Source of the DNA: Virgibacillus sp. SK37
GTDB taxonomy: Bacteria; Bacillota; Bacilli; Bacillales; Amphibacillaceae
NCBI RefSeq assembly: GCF_000725285.1
Contig: NZ_CP007161.1
Span: 1,934,213 to 1,998,212 of the forward strand
DNA length: 64,000 nucleotides
Direction: 5' to 3'
The position numbers and the translations under genes were made by a program. Position 1 is the stretch's first letter. Each line of letters opens with the position of its first letter. Of the stretch, positions 27,692 through 37,085 are shown piece by piece. The notes beneath the pieces are model-generated. The model was not told the origin of the DNA, searched no databases, and worked only from the letters and a program-made list of their open reading frames with translations.

Positions 27692-28510
27692 ATGGTATAT
27701 AAAAAACTTTCCCCAATATTTTTGTTAATAGTCTTGATGTTTATAGGTGGTGTAGCAATCCAGCCTGCAAAAACAACAGATGCCTTCAGTTCTCAGGTTA
27801 TTCAGCAGGGAGCAGTTGGGGATGATGTAATTGAATTGCAAGCAAGATTACAATATTTAGGTTTTTATAACGGAAAAATTGATGGTGTTTTTGGTTGGGG
27901 TACCTACTGGGCACTTAGAAATTTCCAATATGAGTTTGGAATGGAAATAGACGGTCTAGCCGGACAAACTACCAAGCAAAAACTCGCTAAAGCAAGTGAA
28001 TACGATGAGAAATATGTAAAAAGCCAAGTTGACCAAGGGAAAAAATTCACACATTATGGCGGGGTTGATAAAGAGAAACAATCTGCACCTCAAAAAAATA
28101 AGGATGATAAACCAGCGAACACTGCCAATACAGCAGTTAATGTGCCTCAGGGATATTCTCAAAACGATATTCAATTAATGGCGAATGCTGTGTATGGAGA
28201 ATCAAGGGGTGAACCATATGTAGGTCAAGTTGCTGTAGCTGCAGTAATATTAAATCGAATAGAGAGTCCTACTTTTCCTAATACTGCTTCCGGTGTAATT
28301 TTTGAACCTAGAGCATTTACAGCGGTTGCTGATGGGCAAATTTGGCTGACTCCAAATGAGACGGCAAGACAGGCAGTTTTAGATGCTATAAATGGATGGG
28401 ACCCTACTGGAAGTGCTCAATATTATTTCAATCCGGATACAGCTACTTCTGCATGGATATGGTCTCGGCCACAAATTAAGAAAATTGGAAAACATATATT
28501 CTGTAAATAG
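27692..28510 (+). CDS. sleB: Spore cortex-lytic enzyme SleB
   Basis: SleB is a lytic transglycosylase that degrades cortex peptidoglycan during germination. The 272-residue product has a signal peptide (about residues 1-32), a peptidoglycan-binding domain (about 44-98; LQYLGFYNGKIDGVFGWGT), a short lysine-rich linker, and the SleB/CwlJ catalytic domain (about 155-272) with VYGESRGEPYVGQVAVAAV containing the catalytic glutamate. A CAGGAGG site precedes the ATG. It is followed 12 bases later by ypeB, with which it forms a mutually stabilising pair. Confidence 0.96.
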   Translation: MVYKKLSPIFLLIVLMFIGGVAIQPAKTTDAFSSQVIQQGAVGDDVIELQARLQYLGFYNGKIDGVFGWGTYWALRNFQYEFGMEIDGLAGQTTKQKLAKASEYDEKYVKSQVDQGKKFTHYGGVDKEKQSAPQKNKDDKPANTANTAVNVPQGYSQNDIQLMANAVYGESRGEPYVGQVAVAAVILNRIESPTFPNTASGVIFEPRAFTAVADGQIWLTPNETARQAVLDAINGWDPTGSAQYYFNPDTATSAWIWSRPQIKKIGKHIFCK

Positions 28511-28524
28511 AAAGGTGTGATTTG

Positions 28525-29868
28525 ATGATTCGCTGGATAATTATTTCTGTACTCACGATAGGGATAGCTGGGACTGCCTTTTGGGGTTATCAAGAGCATC
28601 AGGAAAAAAACGCCATACTGATTCAGGCAGAGAACACGTACCAACGGTCCTTCCATGAACTTTCCTATCATATGGATCTTCTGAATGATAAAATAGGAAC
28701 AGCACTAGCAATGAATTCTAATAAGAGCTTATCACCACAACTAGTTGAAATATGGCGACTATCCTCAGAAGCCCTATCAAACGTTGGACAGCTTCCACTT
28801 GGGCTGTTACCATTCAACAAAACTGAGGAATTTTTAGCTGATATAGGTGATTTCACCTACAAAACAGCAGTTAGGAATCTTGAAAAAGATCCGTTATCCG
28901 AAAAGGAAACCAAAGCATTACAAAATTTATACAAACAATCTGGTGACATACGTGATGAACTTCGCCAAGTACAACATGTAGTTTTGGATAATAACCTTCG
29001 CTGGATGGATGTTCAGCTGGCATTAGTAAATGCAGATGAACAGGCAGATAATACAATAATTGATGGTTTTAAGACAGTAGAAAAAACGGTTAAAGGTTTT
29101 TCGGAAAGCAATGTAGATTCTTCGATAATTGGAACATCCTCAAAAGAACATGAGTATCAAAATTTACAAGGGGATAAGCTTAATGAGCAAAATGCATTAA
29201 TAAAGAGCAAGGATTATTTTAATGTAAATAATACAGAAGATATGAAAATAACAAAGAGCGGAAAAGGTGCTGACATACCTTTCTATAGTATCTCTTACGA
29301 AAAAGGGAATACGAATGCCTATATGGATATGTCAGTACAGGGAGGACATCCGTTAACCCTCTTGGTGGAGAGGCCAATAGATGATAAGAAAATAAGCCTA
29401 AATGAAGGATTGAATAGGGCTGAAAAGTACTTGAAGGAAGCTGGTTTTGACGATATGGAGCTTTACCAGAGTAGCGAATATAATAATATTGGATTCTATT
29501 CCTTTTTGTATACCGATAGCGGCGTCCGCGTATTTTCTGATGCTATAGAAGTGAAAATAGGTTTGGATAATGGAGATATTTTAGGGTTAACTGCAAGAAA
29601 TTATTTTATGAACCATAAGGAAAGAGATATTCCTAAGCCATCAATATCTAAATCAGAGGCTAAAGAGATGGTAAATCCGAATGTAAAAATTCAAGAAGAT
29701 TTCCTTTCAATTATCGATAACGATCTGGGGGAAGAAGTATTAACTTATGAATTTTTAGGTGTAATGGGACAGGAGACCTATCGAATTTTTATTAACGCAA
29801 TGGATGGTAAAGAAGAGAAGATAGAAAAATTAGATGGGACAGAAATAAACTACGCAGGAAGCTTTTAG
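28525..29868 (+). CDS. ypeB: Germination protein YpeB
   Basis: YpeB is the spore inner-membrane partner that localises and stabilises SleB. The 447-residue product has an N-terminal signal/anchor (residues 1-20), a helical N-terminal half, and C-terminal PepSY-like repeats (about 245-445), for example LNEGLNRAEKYLKEAGFDDM. ATG 28525 is preferred to the TTG at 28522 because AAAGGTG lies 7 bases upstream. A terminator overlaps its stop codon. Confidence 0.94.
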   Translation: MIRWIIISVLTIGIAGTAFWGYQEHQEKNAILIQAENTYQRSFHELSYHMDLLNDKIGTALAMNSNKSLSPQLVEIWRLSSEALSNVGQLPLGLLPFNKTEEFLADIGDFTYKTAVRNLEKDPLSEKETKALQNLYKQSGDIRDELRQVQHVVLDNNLRWMDVQLALVNADEQADNTIIDGFKTVEKTVKGFSESNVDSSIIGTSSKEHEYQNLQGDKLNEQNALIKSKDYFNVNNTEDMKITKSGKGADIPFYSISYEKGNTNAYMDMSVQGGHPLTLLVERPIDDKKISLNEGLNRAEKYLKEAGFDDMELYQSSEYNNIGFYSFLYTDSGVRVFSDAIEVKIGLDNGDILGLTARNYFMNHKERDIPKPSISKSEAKEMVNPNVKIQEDFLSIIDNDLGEEVLTYEFLGVMGQETYRIFINAMDGKEEKIEKLDGTEINYAGSF

Positions 29869-29897
29869 GGAAAGACAAATGTCTTTCCCTTTTTAGA
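29868..29897 (+). terminator. Terminator after ypeB
   Basis: GGGAAAGACA and TGTCTTTCCC form a perfect 10-bp stem followed by TTTTTA; the left arm touches the ypeB stop. Confidence 0.85.
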
Positions 29898-29952
29898 CTT
29901 TTCTGTAATAATTAAATTGGAAGAGATTTGCCGTAAGAAACGGGGGATAATT

Positions 29953-30613
29953 ATGATTATCGGAACATTACTGAATATAGAACATATCCAACCTGGTGAA
30001 AGGAAGCCTACTGAATACTACAGTAAAGTAATAGGAGATAATGAAGAGTTTCTATACATTGATTATCCAGTAAATAAAAAAACAAATAAAACTGCTTTTT
30101 TGCCAATTGGAGCTCTTCTCTCTATTACATATATAAATAAAGATGAAACAATATATTACTTTCAGTCAGCGCTTATAGATAGAGTGAAAATGAATGTACC
30201 TGCTTTGGCAATTAAAAAACCAGACGAAAGTCACAAAAAAAATTCAACGCAGACAATTTGTCCGAATTGAAACGGCAATTGATATTGCCATCCATCCATT
30301 AGACAACTCTTTTACAGCTTTTACAACAGTCACCAATGATATCAGTGGTGGAGGTATTTCAGTTATTCTACCGGATCATATTACATGGGACGCGGATAAA
30401 GAGGTAGATATATGGTTGGCTTTTGCTGAGCATACAGGAAAAATGCGATATCTCAACGTGAAGGCAAAGACAGTATTGGTTAAAAAAGAAAAAAGTACTG
30501 TGAAGATAGGCTCATTTCAATTTACAACTATTAAAAAACATGATCAGCAGCACATTATTCGTTATTGTTTTGAAAAGCAGAGAGAACGTAGAAAGAAAGA
30601 AATGTCCGTTTAA
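29953..30613 (+). pseudogene. ypfA: Flagellar brake protein YpfA (PilZ), split by a +1 frameshift
   Basis: YpfA/DgrA is a cyclic-di-GMP receptor that slows the flagellar motor. Two frames together encode the full protein. The first (ATG 29953 to about 30234) gives the N-terminal YcgR-like domain; the second, one base out of frame, gives the PilZ domain with RRQFVRIETAIDIAIHP and DISGGGISV, stopping at 30613. The switch falls in an A8 run at 30235-30242. Removing one A yields a continuous SHKKIQRRQFVR, with the PilZ RxxxR motif intact. As written it is broken, unless the run is a sequencing error or is read through by slippage. There is a GAAACGGGGG site before the ATG. Confidence 0.8.
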
Positions 30614-30746
30614 TCTTTTCTTCATTCAAATAGACCATTTTTCTGTTGCTATGTTATTATTTATATTGGACTAAGTTGGGAGAGGTCTGACTATTATAAA
30701 TTACTTCCAAAAGATACTATGGTTAATGAGGAAATGAGGTAGAAAC

Positions 30747-31421
30747 ATGTTAAAAAAAACGTTAGCAATTGCCATTGATGGACCAGCTGCAGCAGGGAAA
30801 AGTACAGTGGCAAAAATAGTAGCAGAAGAACTTTCTTGTATTTATATTGACACAGGAGCGATGTATCGGGCGCTAACTTTAAAGGCAATTGAAAATAATA
30901 CGGATATTAATGATGAGAAAAGTTTACTGAATCTGTTACTTCATACGGACATTGAATTGTTCCAAAGTGAACATGGCCAAATGGTTTATTTAAATGGCGA
31001 AGATGTCACAGCTGCTATTCGCAGTCAAAAGGTTACAAACTCGGTATCTTATGTAGCCAAACATCCTGCAATTAGACAGGAAATGGTAAATAGACAAAGA
31101 CAGTTAGCTGAAAAGCGAAGTGTAGTTATGGACGGTAGAGATATTGGTACGCACGTTTTGCCTGATGCAGAAATTAAAATCTTTTTAATCGCAACGGTGG
31201 AAGAACGAGCAAAACGTCGTTACGAAGAAAATGTGTTAAAGGGACATGCCCCTTCTATGGAAGAATTAAAAAGGGAAATTGAAAAAAGAGATGGAATTGA
31301 CTCTAAACGGGAAGCTGCCCCCCTTATAAAAGCAGATGATGCAATAGAAATAGATACAACTTCCTTATCCATTAAGGAAGTCGCTGAGCAAATAATGGAA
31401 GAGGTTATGAAAAAGCAATAA
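30747..31421 (+). CDS. cmk: Cytidylate kinase
   Basis: Cmk phosphorylates CMP and dCMP. The 224-residue product has Walker A in [13 protein letters not shown] (near residue 16), DTGAMYRA, the CMP-specific insert region, [22 protein letters not shown] (two contiguous blocks near 125-146) and the lid arginines in [18 protein letters not shown] precedes the ATG. It sits between ypfA and plsC, matching B. subtilis order. Confidence 0.96.
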   Translation: MLKKTLAIAIDGPAAAGKSTVAKIVAEELSCIYIDTGAMYRALTLKAIENNTDINDEKSLLNLLLHTDIELFQSEHGQMVYLNGEDVTAAIRSQKVTNSVSYVAKHPAIRQEMVNRQRQLAEKRSVVMDGRDIGTHVLPDAEIKIFLIATVEERAKRRYEENVLKGHAPSMEELKREIEKRDGIDSKREAAPLIKADDAIEIDTTSLSIKEVAEQIMEEVMKKQ

Positions 31422-31483
31422 TTGATACTATTACAGAGATAGTTTTACTATAACTGTTATAATGGGTTACGGGGAGTTTTTTT

Positions 31484-32068
31484 ATGAACTTATACAAAAT
31501 TGCAAGAACAATAGTTGCTATTATTCTTTTCCCACTGTATAGAATTAAAGTTATTGGAAAAGAAAATGTACCAAAGCAAGGTCCTGTAATAATATGTTCC
31601 AATCACATATCCAATTTAGATCCTCCTGTAGTAGGGATTACTTCTCCCAGGGATATTTACTTCATGGCTAAAGGAGAATTGTTTGAAAAACCTATTTTAG
31701 GGAAATTATTATTAGGGATACATGCATTTCCGGTGAAAAGGGGTTTAAGTGACCGAAATGCTCTTAGGAAGGGTTTGAAAATTCTTGATAATCAAGAAAC
31801 TTTAGGTCTATTTCCCGAAGGTACAAGAAGTAAATCAGGAGAGTTGGGTAAACCTCTAGCTGGAGCAGGCTTTTTTGCACTAAGATCGCAAGCAGTAATC
31901 ATTCCATGTGCAATTATTGGTCCATATAAACCTTTTAAAAGACTAAAAGTAGTATATGGCCCCCCTGTGGATATGGAGCACTACAGGCAATCAAAAGCAT
32001 CTGCAAAGGAAGCTGCCGATGGAATAATGGAAGATATCAGGAAACTGATGGAATCTCACCAAAAATGA
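31484..32068 (+). CDS. plsC: 1-acyl-sn-glycerol-3-phosphate acyltransferase
   Basis: PlsC makes phosphatidic acid from lysophosphatidic acid at the membrane. The 194-residue product has the catalytic SNHISNLDP (HxxxxD box, near residue 37), the substrate block FPEGTRSKSGELG near residue 109, and one N-terminal hydrophobic segment. The upstream TATAATGGG at about 31459 may be its own -10 element. It is 62 bases downstream of cmk. Confidence 0.93.
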   Translation: MNLYKIARTIVAIILFPLYRIKVIGKENVPKQGPVIICSNHISNLDPPVVGITSPRDIYFMAKGELFEKPILGKLLLGIHAFPVKRGLSDRNALRKGLKILDNQETLGLFPEGTRSKSGELGKPLAGAGFFALRSQAVIIPCAIIGPYKPFKRLKVVYGPPVDMEHYRQSKASAKEAADGIMEDIRKLMESHQK

Positions 32069-32209
32069 TTTGCTTTACTTGACAATTAATTATAATTATT
32101 AGAAATTATAAAAAAGACGATAACAACATTTACCTGAAATTATAGAATGAATTTACAGGTTGTTCATTGTAGTTATGCAGTTTTAATTGTAATTAGGAGG
32201 GCTAAGAAT

Positions 32210-33346
32210 ATGAGTGAACAAAAGAATGAATTAACAGAAGTACAAGAAGGAGAAACGTTGACAGGAACTGTAATTAAAGTGGAGGACAAGCAGGTGCTTG
32301 TTGACATAGGCTATAAAACCGAAGGAATTGTTCCAATTAGCGAACTATCAAACCTTCATGTGGAGACTGCAGGCGATGTTGTTCAGGAAGGTGATCAACT
32401 TACACTTATGGTAAAAAAGGTAAACGATGAAGATGATGAAGTTGTTTTATCAAAGAAAGCAGTTGAAGCTGATAAAGCTTGGGAAGAGCTAGAACGCAAA
32501 TACGCCAATAATGAAAAATTTGAAACAGAAGTAAAAGAGGTAGTAAAAGGCGGCTTAGTTGTTGATGTAGGAGTACGCGGCTTCATTCCTGCTTCTTTAG
32601 TTGAAACCTATTTCGTGGAAGATTTTTCTGATTATCTAAATAAAACACTTGAGGTTAAAGTAGCGGATTTGGATAGAGAACAAAATCGTGTAATCCTTTC
32701 TCATCGTGCCATCGCAGAAGAAGAAAAAGAAGAAAAGAAAAATGAAATCTTGAATAACTTAGAAGAAGGTCAAGTGCTGGATGGTACTGTGCAACGTATT
32801 ACAAGTTTTGGTGTATTTGTAGATCTTGGTGGGGTTGATGGTCTTGTACACATTTCCCAATTAGCTCATGAGCATGTCGAAAATGCCTCTGATGTTGTAT
32901 CAGAAGGAGATAAAATAAGTGTAGAAGTGTTGTCTGTTGATCGTGATAATGAACGCATTTCACTATCCCATAAGAATACCATTCCTGGGCCATGGTCTGA
33001 CATCGAGGAACGTATCCAGCGTGGGGACGTAGTAGAAGGTGTGGTACGTCGTCTTGTAAACTTTGGTGCATTTGTTGAAATACAGCCAGGTGTTGAGGGG
33101 CTAGTACACATTTCCCAGATTGCCAACCGTCATATTGGTACACCTCAGGAAGTCTTGGAGCCTGGGCAACAAGTTAGGGTGAAAGTTCTTGATGTTAATG
33201 CAAAAGAAGAACGTATTTCTTTAAGTATTAAAGAATTAGAACAGGAGCAAGAAACAAAAGAATATAAACAATATGAAAAAGATGAAGACCAATCAGGTTT
33301 CCAACTTGGTGACTTCATCGGCGATAAATTAAATAAGTATAAATAA
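32210..33346 (+). CDS. ypfD: Ribosomal protein S1 homologue YpfD
   Basis: The protein has four S1 (OB-fold) RNA-binding domains at about residues 14-85, 102-170, 188-258 and 275-345, each ending in the recurrent VxxISL/VHISQ pattern. Firmicute homologues are shorter than the six-domain E. coli S1 and are not essential for translation of canonical mRNAs. ATG 32210 is chosen because TAGGAGG lies 9 bases upstream; an earlier in-frame ATG at 32147 has no ribosome site. The 378-residue length fits YpfD. It is closed by a strong terminator. Confidence 0.93.
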   Translation: MSEQKNELTEVQEGETLTGTVIKVEDKQVLVDIGYKTEGIVPISELSNLHVETAGDVVQEGDQLTLMVKKVNDEDDEVVLSKKAVEADKAWEELERKYANNEKFETEVKEVVKGGLVVDVGVRGFIPASLVETYFVEDFSDYLNKTLEVKVADLDREQNRVILSHRAIAEEEKEEKKNEILNNLEEGQVLDGTVQRITSFGVFVDLGGVDGLVHISQLAHEHVENASDVVSEGDKISVEVLSVDRDNERISLSHKNTIPGPWSDIEERIQRGDVVEGVVRRLVNFGAFVEIQPGVEGLVHISQIANRHIGTPQEVLEPGQQVRVKVLDVNAKEERISLSIKELEQEQETKEYKQYEKDEDQSGFQLGDFIGDKLNKYK

Positions 33347-33381
33347 ACCACTTTTCTCAAGTTATTGAGTTGTGTTGATCA

Positions 33382-33414
33382 AAGACTGTCGAGTTTTCTC
33401 GACAGTCTTTTTAT
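33382..33414 (+). terminator. Terminator after ypfD
   Basis: AGACTGTCGAG and CTCGACAGTCT form a perfect 11-bp stem with a TTTT loop and a T-tract. Repeat copy B begins within a few bases of the T-tract. Confidence 0.9.
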
Positions 33415-33416
33415 TT

Positions 33417-33905
33417 AGGTTTTAATATATATTGGGGTTATTCAATGATTCGGAAAATAGATACACTGCGACATAACTTGTGGAGAATGGAGTAATTAAT
33501 TTTACAGAGGAAGCACCCATTGATTTGCGTTTCAGGCGGACGCTTTCACACCTCCGGGTACAAGCGCGACATCTGTTCGTAACCTCACAGTGTCTTCTTT
33601 GCCGCCCGGCATGGCCTCAGCCGCTTCCTCCGCTACGCTCCGTCCAGGGTCTTCGACTCATGCTATTCCGGCAGGAGTCGCCGCCCTACACTCCAATCAA
33701 TTCGTACACAGCTCATTCTGGGTGTATGCGAACTTAACTTTTCTTCTTAGATATTATAGTAAATAGTAGCGAAGCGGAATATTTCCCCGTAGCGGTGATT
33801 TACGCAGTCTCTATATTCTTAGTTAGTTCGCAGTTCTCTCCAACTATGAATGAACAAAATACGATTGTCCCCCAACATTTGCAGTAGAACCATTATTTAG
33901 AAATT
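33417..33905 (+). repeat. Dispersed repeat, copy B (compact form)
   Basis: About 490 bp, GC-richer than its surroundings, nearly identical over long stretches to the reverse complement of 45805-46626. The matching blocks run from the left end (GATTCGGAAAATAGATAC at 33444-33461) through GAAGCACCCATTGATTTGCG, GGCGGACGCTTTCACACC and TCCGTCCAGGGTCTTCGACT to the right end (AACATTTGCAGTAGAACC, to about 33891). It lacks the 93-bp module and the 262-bp segment of copy C. An open frame at 33480-33737 lies inside it but looks fortuitous. Downstream (33900-34013) nothing else is seen except the tiny start-stop frame at 33943. Confidence 0.9.
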
Positions 33906-33931
33906 CATCCTCTGGTTGAGTAGAAGCTACC

Positions 33932-33954
33932 GGGAGGAGTAAATGCTGAACTGA
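33932..33954 (+). other. Strong ribosome site followed by a three-codon frame
   Basis: GGGAGGAGTAA is followed by ATG CTG AAC TGA (33943-33954). This is either a leader mini-frame ahead of yphA or the stump of a lost small gene; B. subtilis has a small gene (ypzI) at this place. Nothing longer is encoded. Confidence 0.3.
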
Positions 33955-34013
33955 TTACTTAGAGGTATATTAAGAAATAAGAATAGTTATAATGCTACTG
34001 GGAGGGGGTTGAG

Positions 34014-34610
34014 ATGAGTGGACTCTTATTTTTCTGGTTAAGCTGGATGTATTGGGTGTTTTTAACGTTCCTTATGCCAAAAAATAAATATCGAACAGGA
34101 CTCTCCTGCTGGCTATTACTAACAATTATCACTTCAAACATATACTTTGGTTTTTCACGTATGACTCTTGCAGGTGTTGTATTTGTTTTGTTGACTGGTG
34201 GGATCATTTGGATGGTCAAATTAAAAAGAATCTTTTCTCATTCTTTAAATTCCTTCTTGGTAATGATTGCTTTTGCAACTTCTCACCTATGGGAAGCAAA
34301 TTTACCAATTCTGTATTTACTCCCAATGTGTATATTTACTCCATTTGTTATAACATTAATAATTGCTTTTTTAACTAAACACATAACTAGTCAATTAATC
34401 ATCTGTATTGTAGGTATGACTTTTGGGGATTTTCTTTTTCAATATATTTTAATTGGGTATGGCTTACCTGTCGTTATTGGTGGAATGGCATTTTTGGATG
34501 AAATGCTTGTAACCGTAGTATTAATATCATTTTTACACATACTAGTACGGATAAGAAACAAGACGGGTTCAATAATTAATTATCACTTAACGAGGTGGCA
34601 AAATGAATGA
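34014..34610 (+). CDS. yphA: Membrane protein YphA
   Basis: A 198-residue integral membrane protein with about six or seven hydrophobic helices and few polar motifs. It is identified as YphA by its place between ypfD and the YIEGIA protein gene, and by its length. GGGAGGGGG precedes the ATG at 34014. It overlaps the next gene by eight bases. Role unknown; coupling to the sporulation-associated neighbour suggests they act together. Confidence 0.7.
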   Translation: MSGLLFFWLSWMYWVFLTFLMPKNKYRTGLSCWLLLTIITSNIYFGFSRMTLAGVVFVLLTGGIIWMVKLKRIFSHSLNSFLVMIAFATSHLWEANLPILYLLPMCIFTPFVITLIIAFLTKHITSQLIICIVGMTFGDFLFQYILIGYGLPVVIGGMAFLDEMLVTVVLISFLHILVRIRNKTGSIINYHLTRWQNE

Positions 34611-35496
34611 ATATACCTATCCAATTGTATTTGGAATTATGCTTGGGGTAATTGCAAGAATGATTATGTTACGTACAGATTATCGTCAATATCCTACTTA
34701 TTTGCACGGTAAAGTTATACATGTTTCTTTGGGTTTTATTGCAGCATCACTTGGAGCAGTTGCTGTCCCGGCAATAATGGAACTTGAATTTACTGCAGTT
34801 ACTTTTTTAACGCTTGCAGCTACTCAATTCAGAGAAGTAAGAAATATGGAAAGAAATACTTTGAATGAACTAGATCAGTTTGAATTGGTGCCCCGTGGCA
34901 AAACATATATAGAAGGGATTGCTATATCTTTTGAAGGCAGAAATTATCTTGTTATTTTTACTGCTTTAATAGGTACCTTGTTATATATATTGTTCAATCT
35001 GTATGTTGCTATTATTGGTGGACTCATTGCTCTTATTTTAGGGAAAGGATTAATGAGTGGCTCCGTGATTAAGGATATTGTCAACATTAAGCATCACGAT
35101 CTTCATTTTGAAGGTGCCGGTCTTTATGTTGATAATATATACATTATGAACATTGGTTTAAAAGAGAGACAAGAAGAGATATTAAAGTATGGTATGGGCT
35201 TTGTTCTAACTCCTAAAAATTTAAATGTTATTACAACAATAGGTAACTTAGGTCAACGTCAGGCTATCTTGCATGATACATCAGTGTCCCTCGGTGTATT
35301 TAGAGATTCTGGCACTCCTGCATTAACTCCCTTAATAAAAAGGGATTTGGATGATGGAAGAATTGGAGTGTTTATTCTTCCGCAACTAAAAGATGTTGAA
35401 AAGGCAATAAAAGTGATCGGATCTGTCCCTGTGCTTGAAAATGCCATACGAATGCCTTCTGAATCAAAACCGATCGCTAAGGAGGAATTCGAATGA
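34603..35496 (+). CDS. YIEGIA-family membrane protein (YphB/SeaA-like)
   Basis: The 297-residue product carries the defining YIEGIA sequence near residue 102 (GKTYIEGIAISFEGRNYL), three or four membrane helices in the first 150 residues, and a soluble C-terminal half. The family is restricted to spore formers and in B. subtilis corresponds to the yphB (seaA) position. It overlaps yphA upstream and the small gene at 35493 downstream (ATGA), forming a tightly coupled trio. Specific function is not known to me. Confidence 0.8.
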   Translation: MNEYTYPIVFGIMLGVIARMIMLRTDYRQYPTYLHGKVIHVSLGFIAASLGAVAVPAIMELEFTAVTFLTLAATQFREVRNMERNTLNELDQFELVPRGKTYIEGIAISFEGRNYLVIFTALIGTLLYILFNLYVAIIGGLIALILGKGLMSGSVIKDIVNIKHHDLHFEGAGLYVDNIYIMNIGLKERQEEILKYGMGFVLTPKNLNVITTIGNLGQRQAILHDTSVSLGVFRDSGTPALTPLIKRDLDDGRIGVFILPQLKDVEKAIKVIGSVPVLENAIRMPSESKPIAKEEFE

Positions 35497-35678
35497 AGTT
35501 GGAAAAAGCAATTTTAGCGGTGGTTACGACAGATAAAACTAGAATATCGGGTGGGGCCCCCATCTTTATTTGTGATACTCGAGATGAGTCGGAAGCTCTT
35601 GCAGCAAATCTTGAAGCAATTACTGATGGTATTGCACATTCACTTAGTGATGACTTATTTATTATTGTAAAGCATTAA
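35493..35678 (+). CDS. Small partner protein of the YIEGIA protein
   Basis: The 61-residue product starts MKLEKAILAVVTTDKTRIS and is predicted soluble, rich in short hydrophobic strands and acidic residues. Proteins of this type are annotated as a capping-complex subunit for YIEGIA because they always accompany it. Here the ATG overlaps the upstream stop (ATGA) with a GGAGGAA site inside the preceding gene. The assignment rests on size and gene pairing. Confidence 0.7.
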   Translation: MKLEKAILAVVTTDKTRISGGAPIFICDTRDESEALAANLEAITDGIAHSLSDDLFIIVKH

Positions 35679-35760
35679 AAAGAATTGTTAATACGTGCTA
35701 CTTTTGCTAAAATATATAAAGTTAGGCAAATAGAACGTATAGAGAAAGGATGTTCCTTTC

Positions 35761-37071
35761 ATGAGGAAATCTGTAGTAGCAATTGTAGGTAGACCGAATG
35801 TAGGCAAATCAACCATTTTTAATAGATTAGTTGGTGAAAGAATTTCTATTGTAGAAGATATACCTGGAGTGACTAGGGATCGTATATACGCCCAAGCTGA
35901 GTGGCTGACAACCACATTTAGTCTGATTGATACAGGTGGTATTGAAATTGGTGATGAGCCACTTCTTGTTCAAATGCGTCACCAAGCAGAAATTGCCATT
36001 GATGAAGCGGATGTAATCATTTTCTTGGTTAATGGAAGAGAAGGTATTACTGCAGCCGATGAGGAAGTAGCCAAACTACTTTATAAGTCAAATAAGCCCA
36101 TAGTGCTCGGTGTAAACAAAATTGACAATCCGGAGATGCGGGAAAATATCTATGAATATTATTCACTTGGCTTCGGAGAACCCTTCCCTATCTCAGGTTC
36201 GCACGGTTTAGGACTGGGTGACTTGCTTGATGAAGTAGTAGGTCACTTTCCTGAAAAGGTGGAAGAGGCTAAAGATGAGGAAACCATTTATTTCAGTTTA
36301 ATTGGCAGACCCAACGTTGGGAAATCTTCATTGGTCAATGCCATGTTAAATGAAGAACGCGTAATTGTTAGTGAAATTGAAGGAACCACAAGAGATGCTA
36401 TTGACACCCACTTACATAGGGATGATCAGGATTTTGTTATAATTGATACCGCTGGTATGCGTAAACGCGGGAAAGTCTACGAGACGACAGAAAAGTATAG
36501 CGTACTTCGCGCCTTAAAAGCGATAGAGCGATCAGATGTAGTTCTTGTGTTATTGGATGCAGAAACGGGTATAAGAGAGCAGGATAAGAAAATTGCTGGT
36601 TATGCGCATGATGCGGGAAGAGCAATTGTTATAGTTATAAATAAGTGGGATACGATAGAGACGGATGATAAAACAATGAAAGAGTTTGAAGCGAATGTTA
36701 GAGCTCATTTTCAGTATCTTGATTATGCTCCAATCGTATTTCTATCCGCAAAAACTAAAAAAAGATTACACACATTGCTGCCTGCTATAAAGCTAGCTAG
36801 CGAAAACCATGCAAAACGTGTTCCGACAAATGTTTTAAATGATGTAATTATGGATGCACTAGCGATGAACCCGACACCTACGATGAAAGGTCAGAGATTA
36901 AAAGTATTATATACTACCCAAGTTGCAGTAAAGCCACCAGGTTTCGTCGTATTTGTTAATGATCCGGAGCTTATGCACTTTTCTTATCAACGATTTTTAG
37001 AAAACAAAATAAGAGATGCATTTGGCTTTGTGGGAACACCCATAAAATTATTCCCAAGGAGAAGGCAATAA
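35761..37071 (+). CDS. der: Ribosome biogenesis GTPase Der
   Basis: Der (EngA) is an essential tandem GTPase for 50S maturation. The 436-residue product has G1 motifs GRPNVGKST (near residue 9) and GRPNVGKSS (near residue 183), DTGG and DTAG switch II motifs, NKID and NKWD base-recognition motifs, and a C-terminal KH-like domain from about residue 350. GAAAGGATG lies before the ATG. It is followed 14 bases later by gpsA. Confidence 0.97.
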   Translation: MRKSVVAIVGRPNVGKSTIFNRLVGERISIVEDIPGVTRDRIYAQAEWLTTTFSLIDTGGIEIGDEPLLVQMRHQAEIAIDEADVIIFLVNGREGITAADEEVAKLLYKSNKPIVLGVNKIDNPEMRENIYEYYSLGFGEPFPISGSHGLGLGDLLDEVVGHFPEKVEEAKDEETIYFSLIGRPNVGKSSLVNAMLNEERVIVSEIEGTTRDAIDTHLHRDDQDFVIIDTAGMRKRGKVYETTEKYSVLRALKAIERSDVVLVLLDAETGIREQDKKIAGYAHDAGRAIVIVINKWDTIETDDKTMKEFEANVRAHFQYLDYAPIVFLSAKTKKRLHTLLPAIKLASENHAKRVPTNVLNDVIMDALAMNPTPTMKGQRLKVLYTTQVAVKPPGFVVFVNDPELMHFSYQRFLENKIRDAFGFVGTPIKLFPRRRQ

Positions 37072-37085
37072 AGGAGGAGATCTTA

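Noticed and set aside
33480..33737. Open frame of 85 codons inside repeat B, with a 116-codon counterpart in repeat C (46215-46565, minus)
   Set aside because: The two products are nearly identical apart from a 31-codon in-frame insertion, but they lie wholly in repeat DNA, have no ribosome site, have unusual composition for this genome, and frame retention across a 93-bp insertion has a one-in-three chance. Copy A does not keep the frame. Treated as fortuitous.
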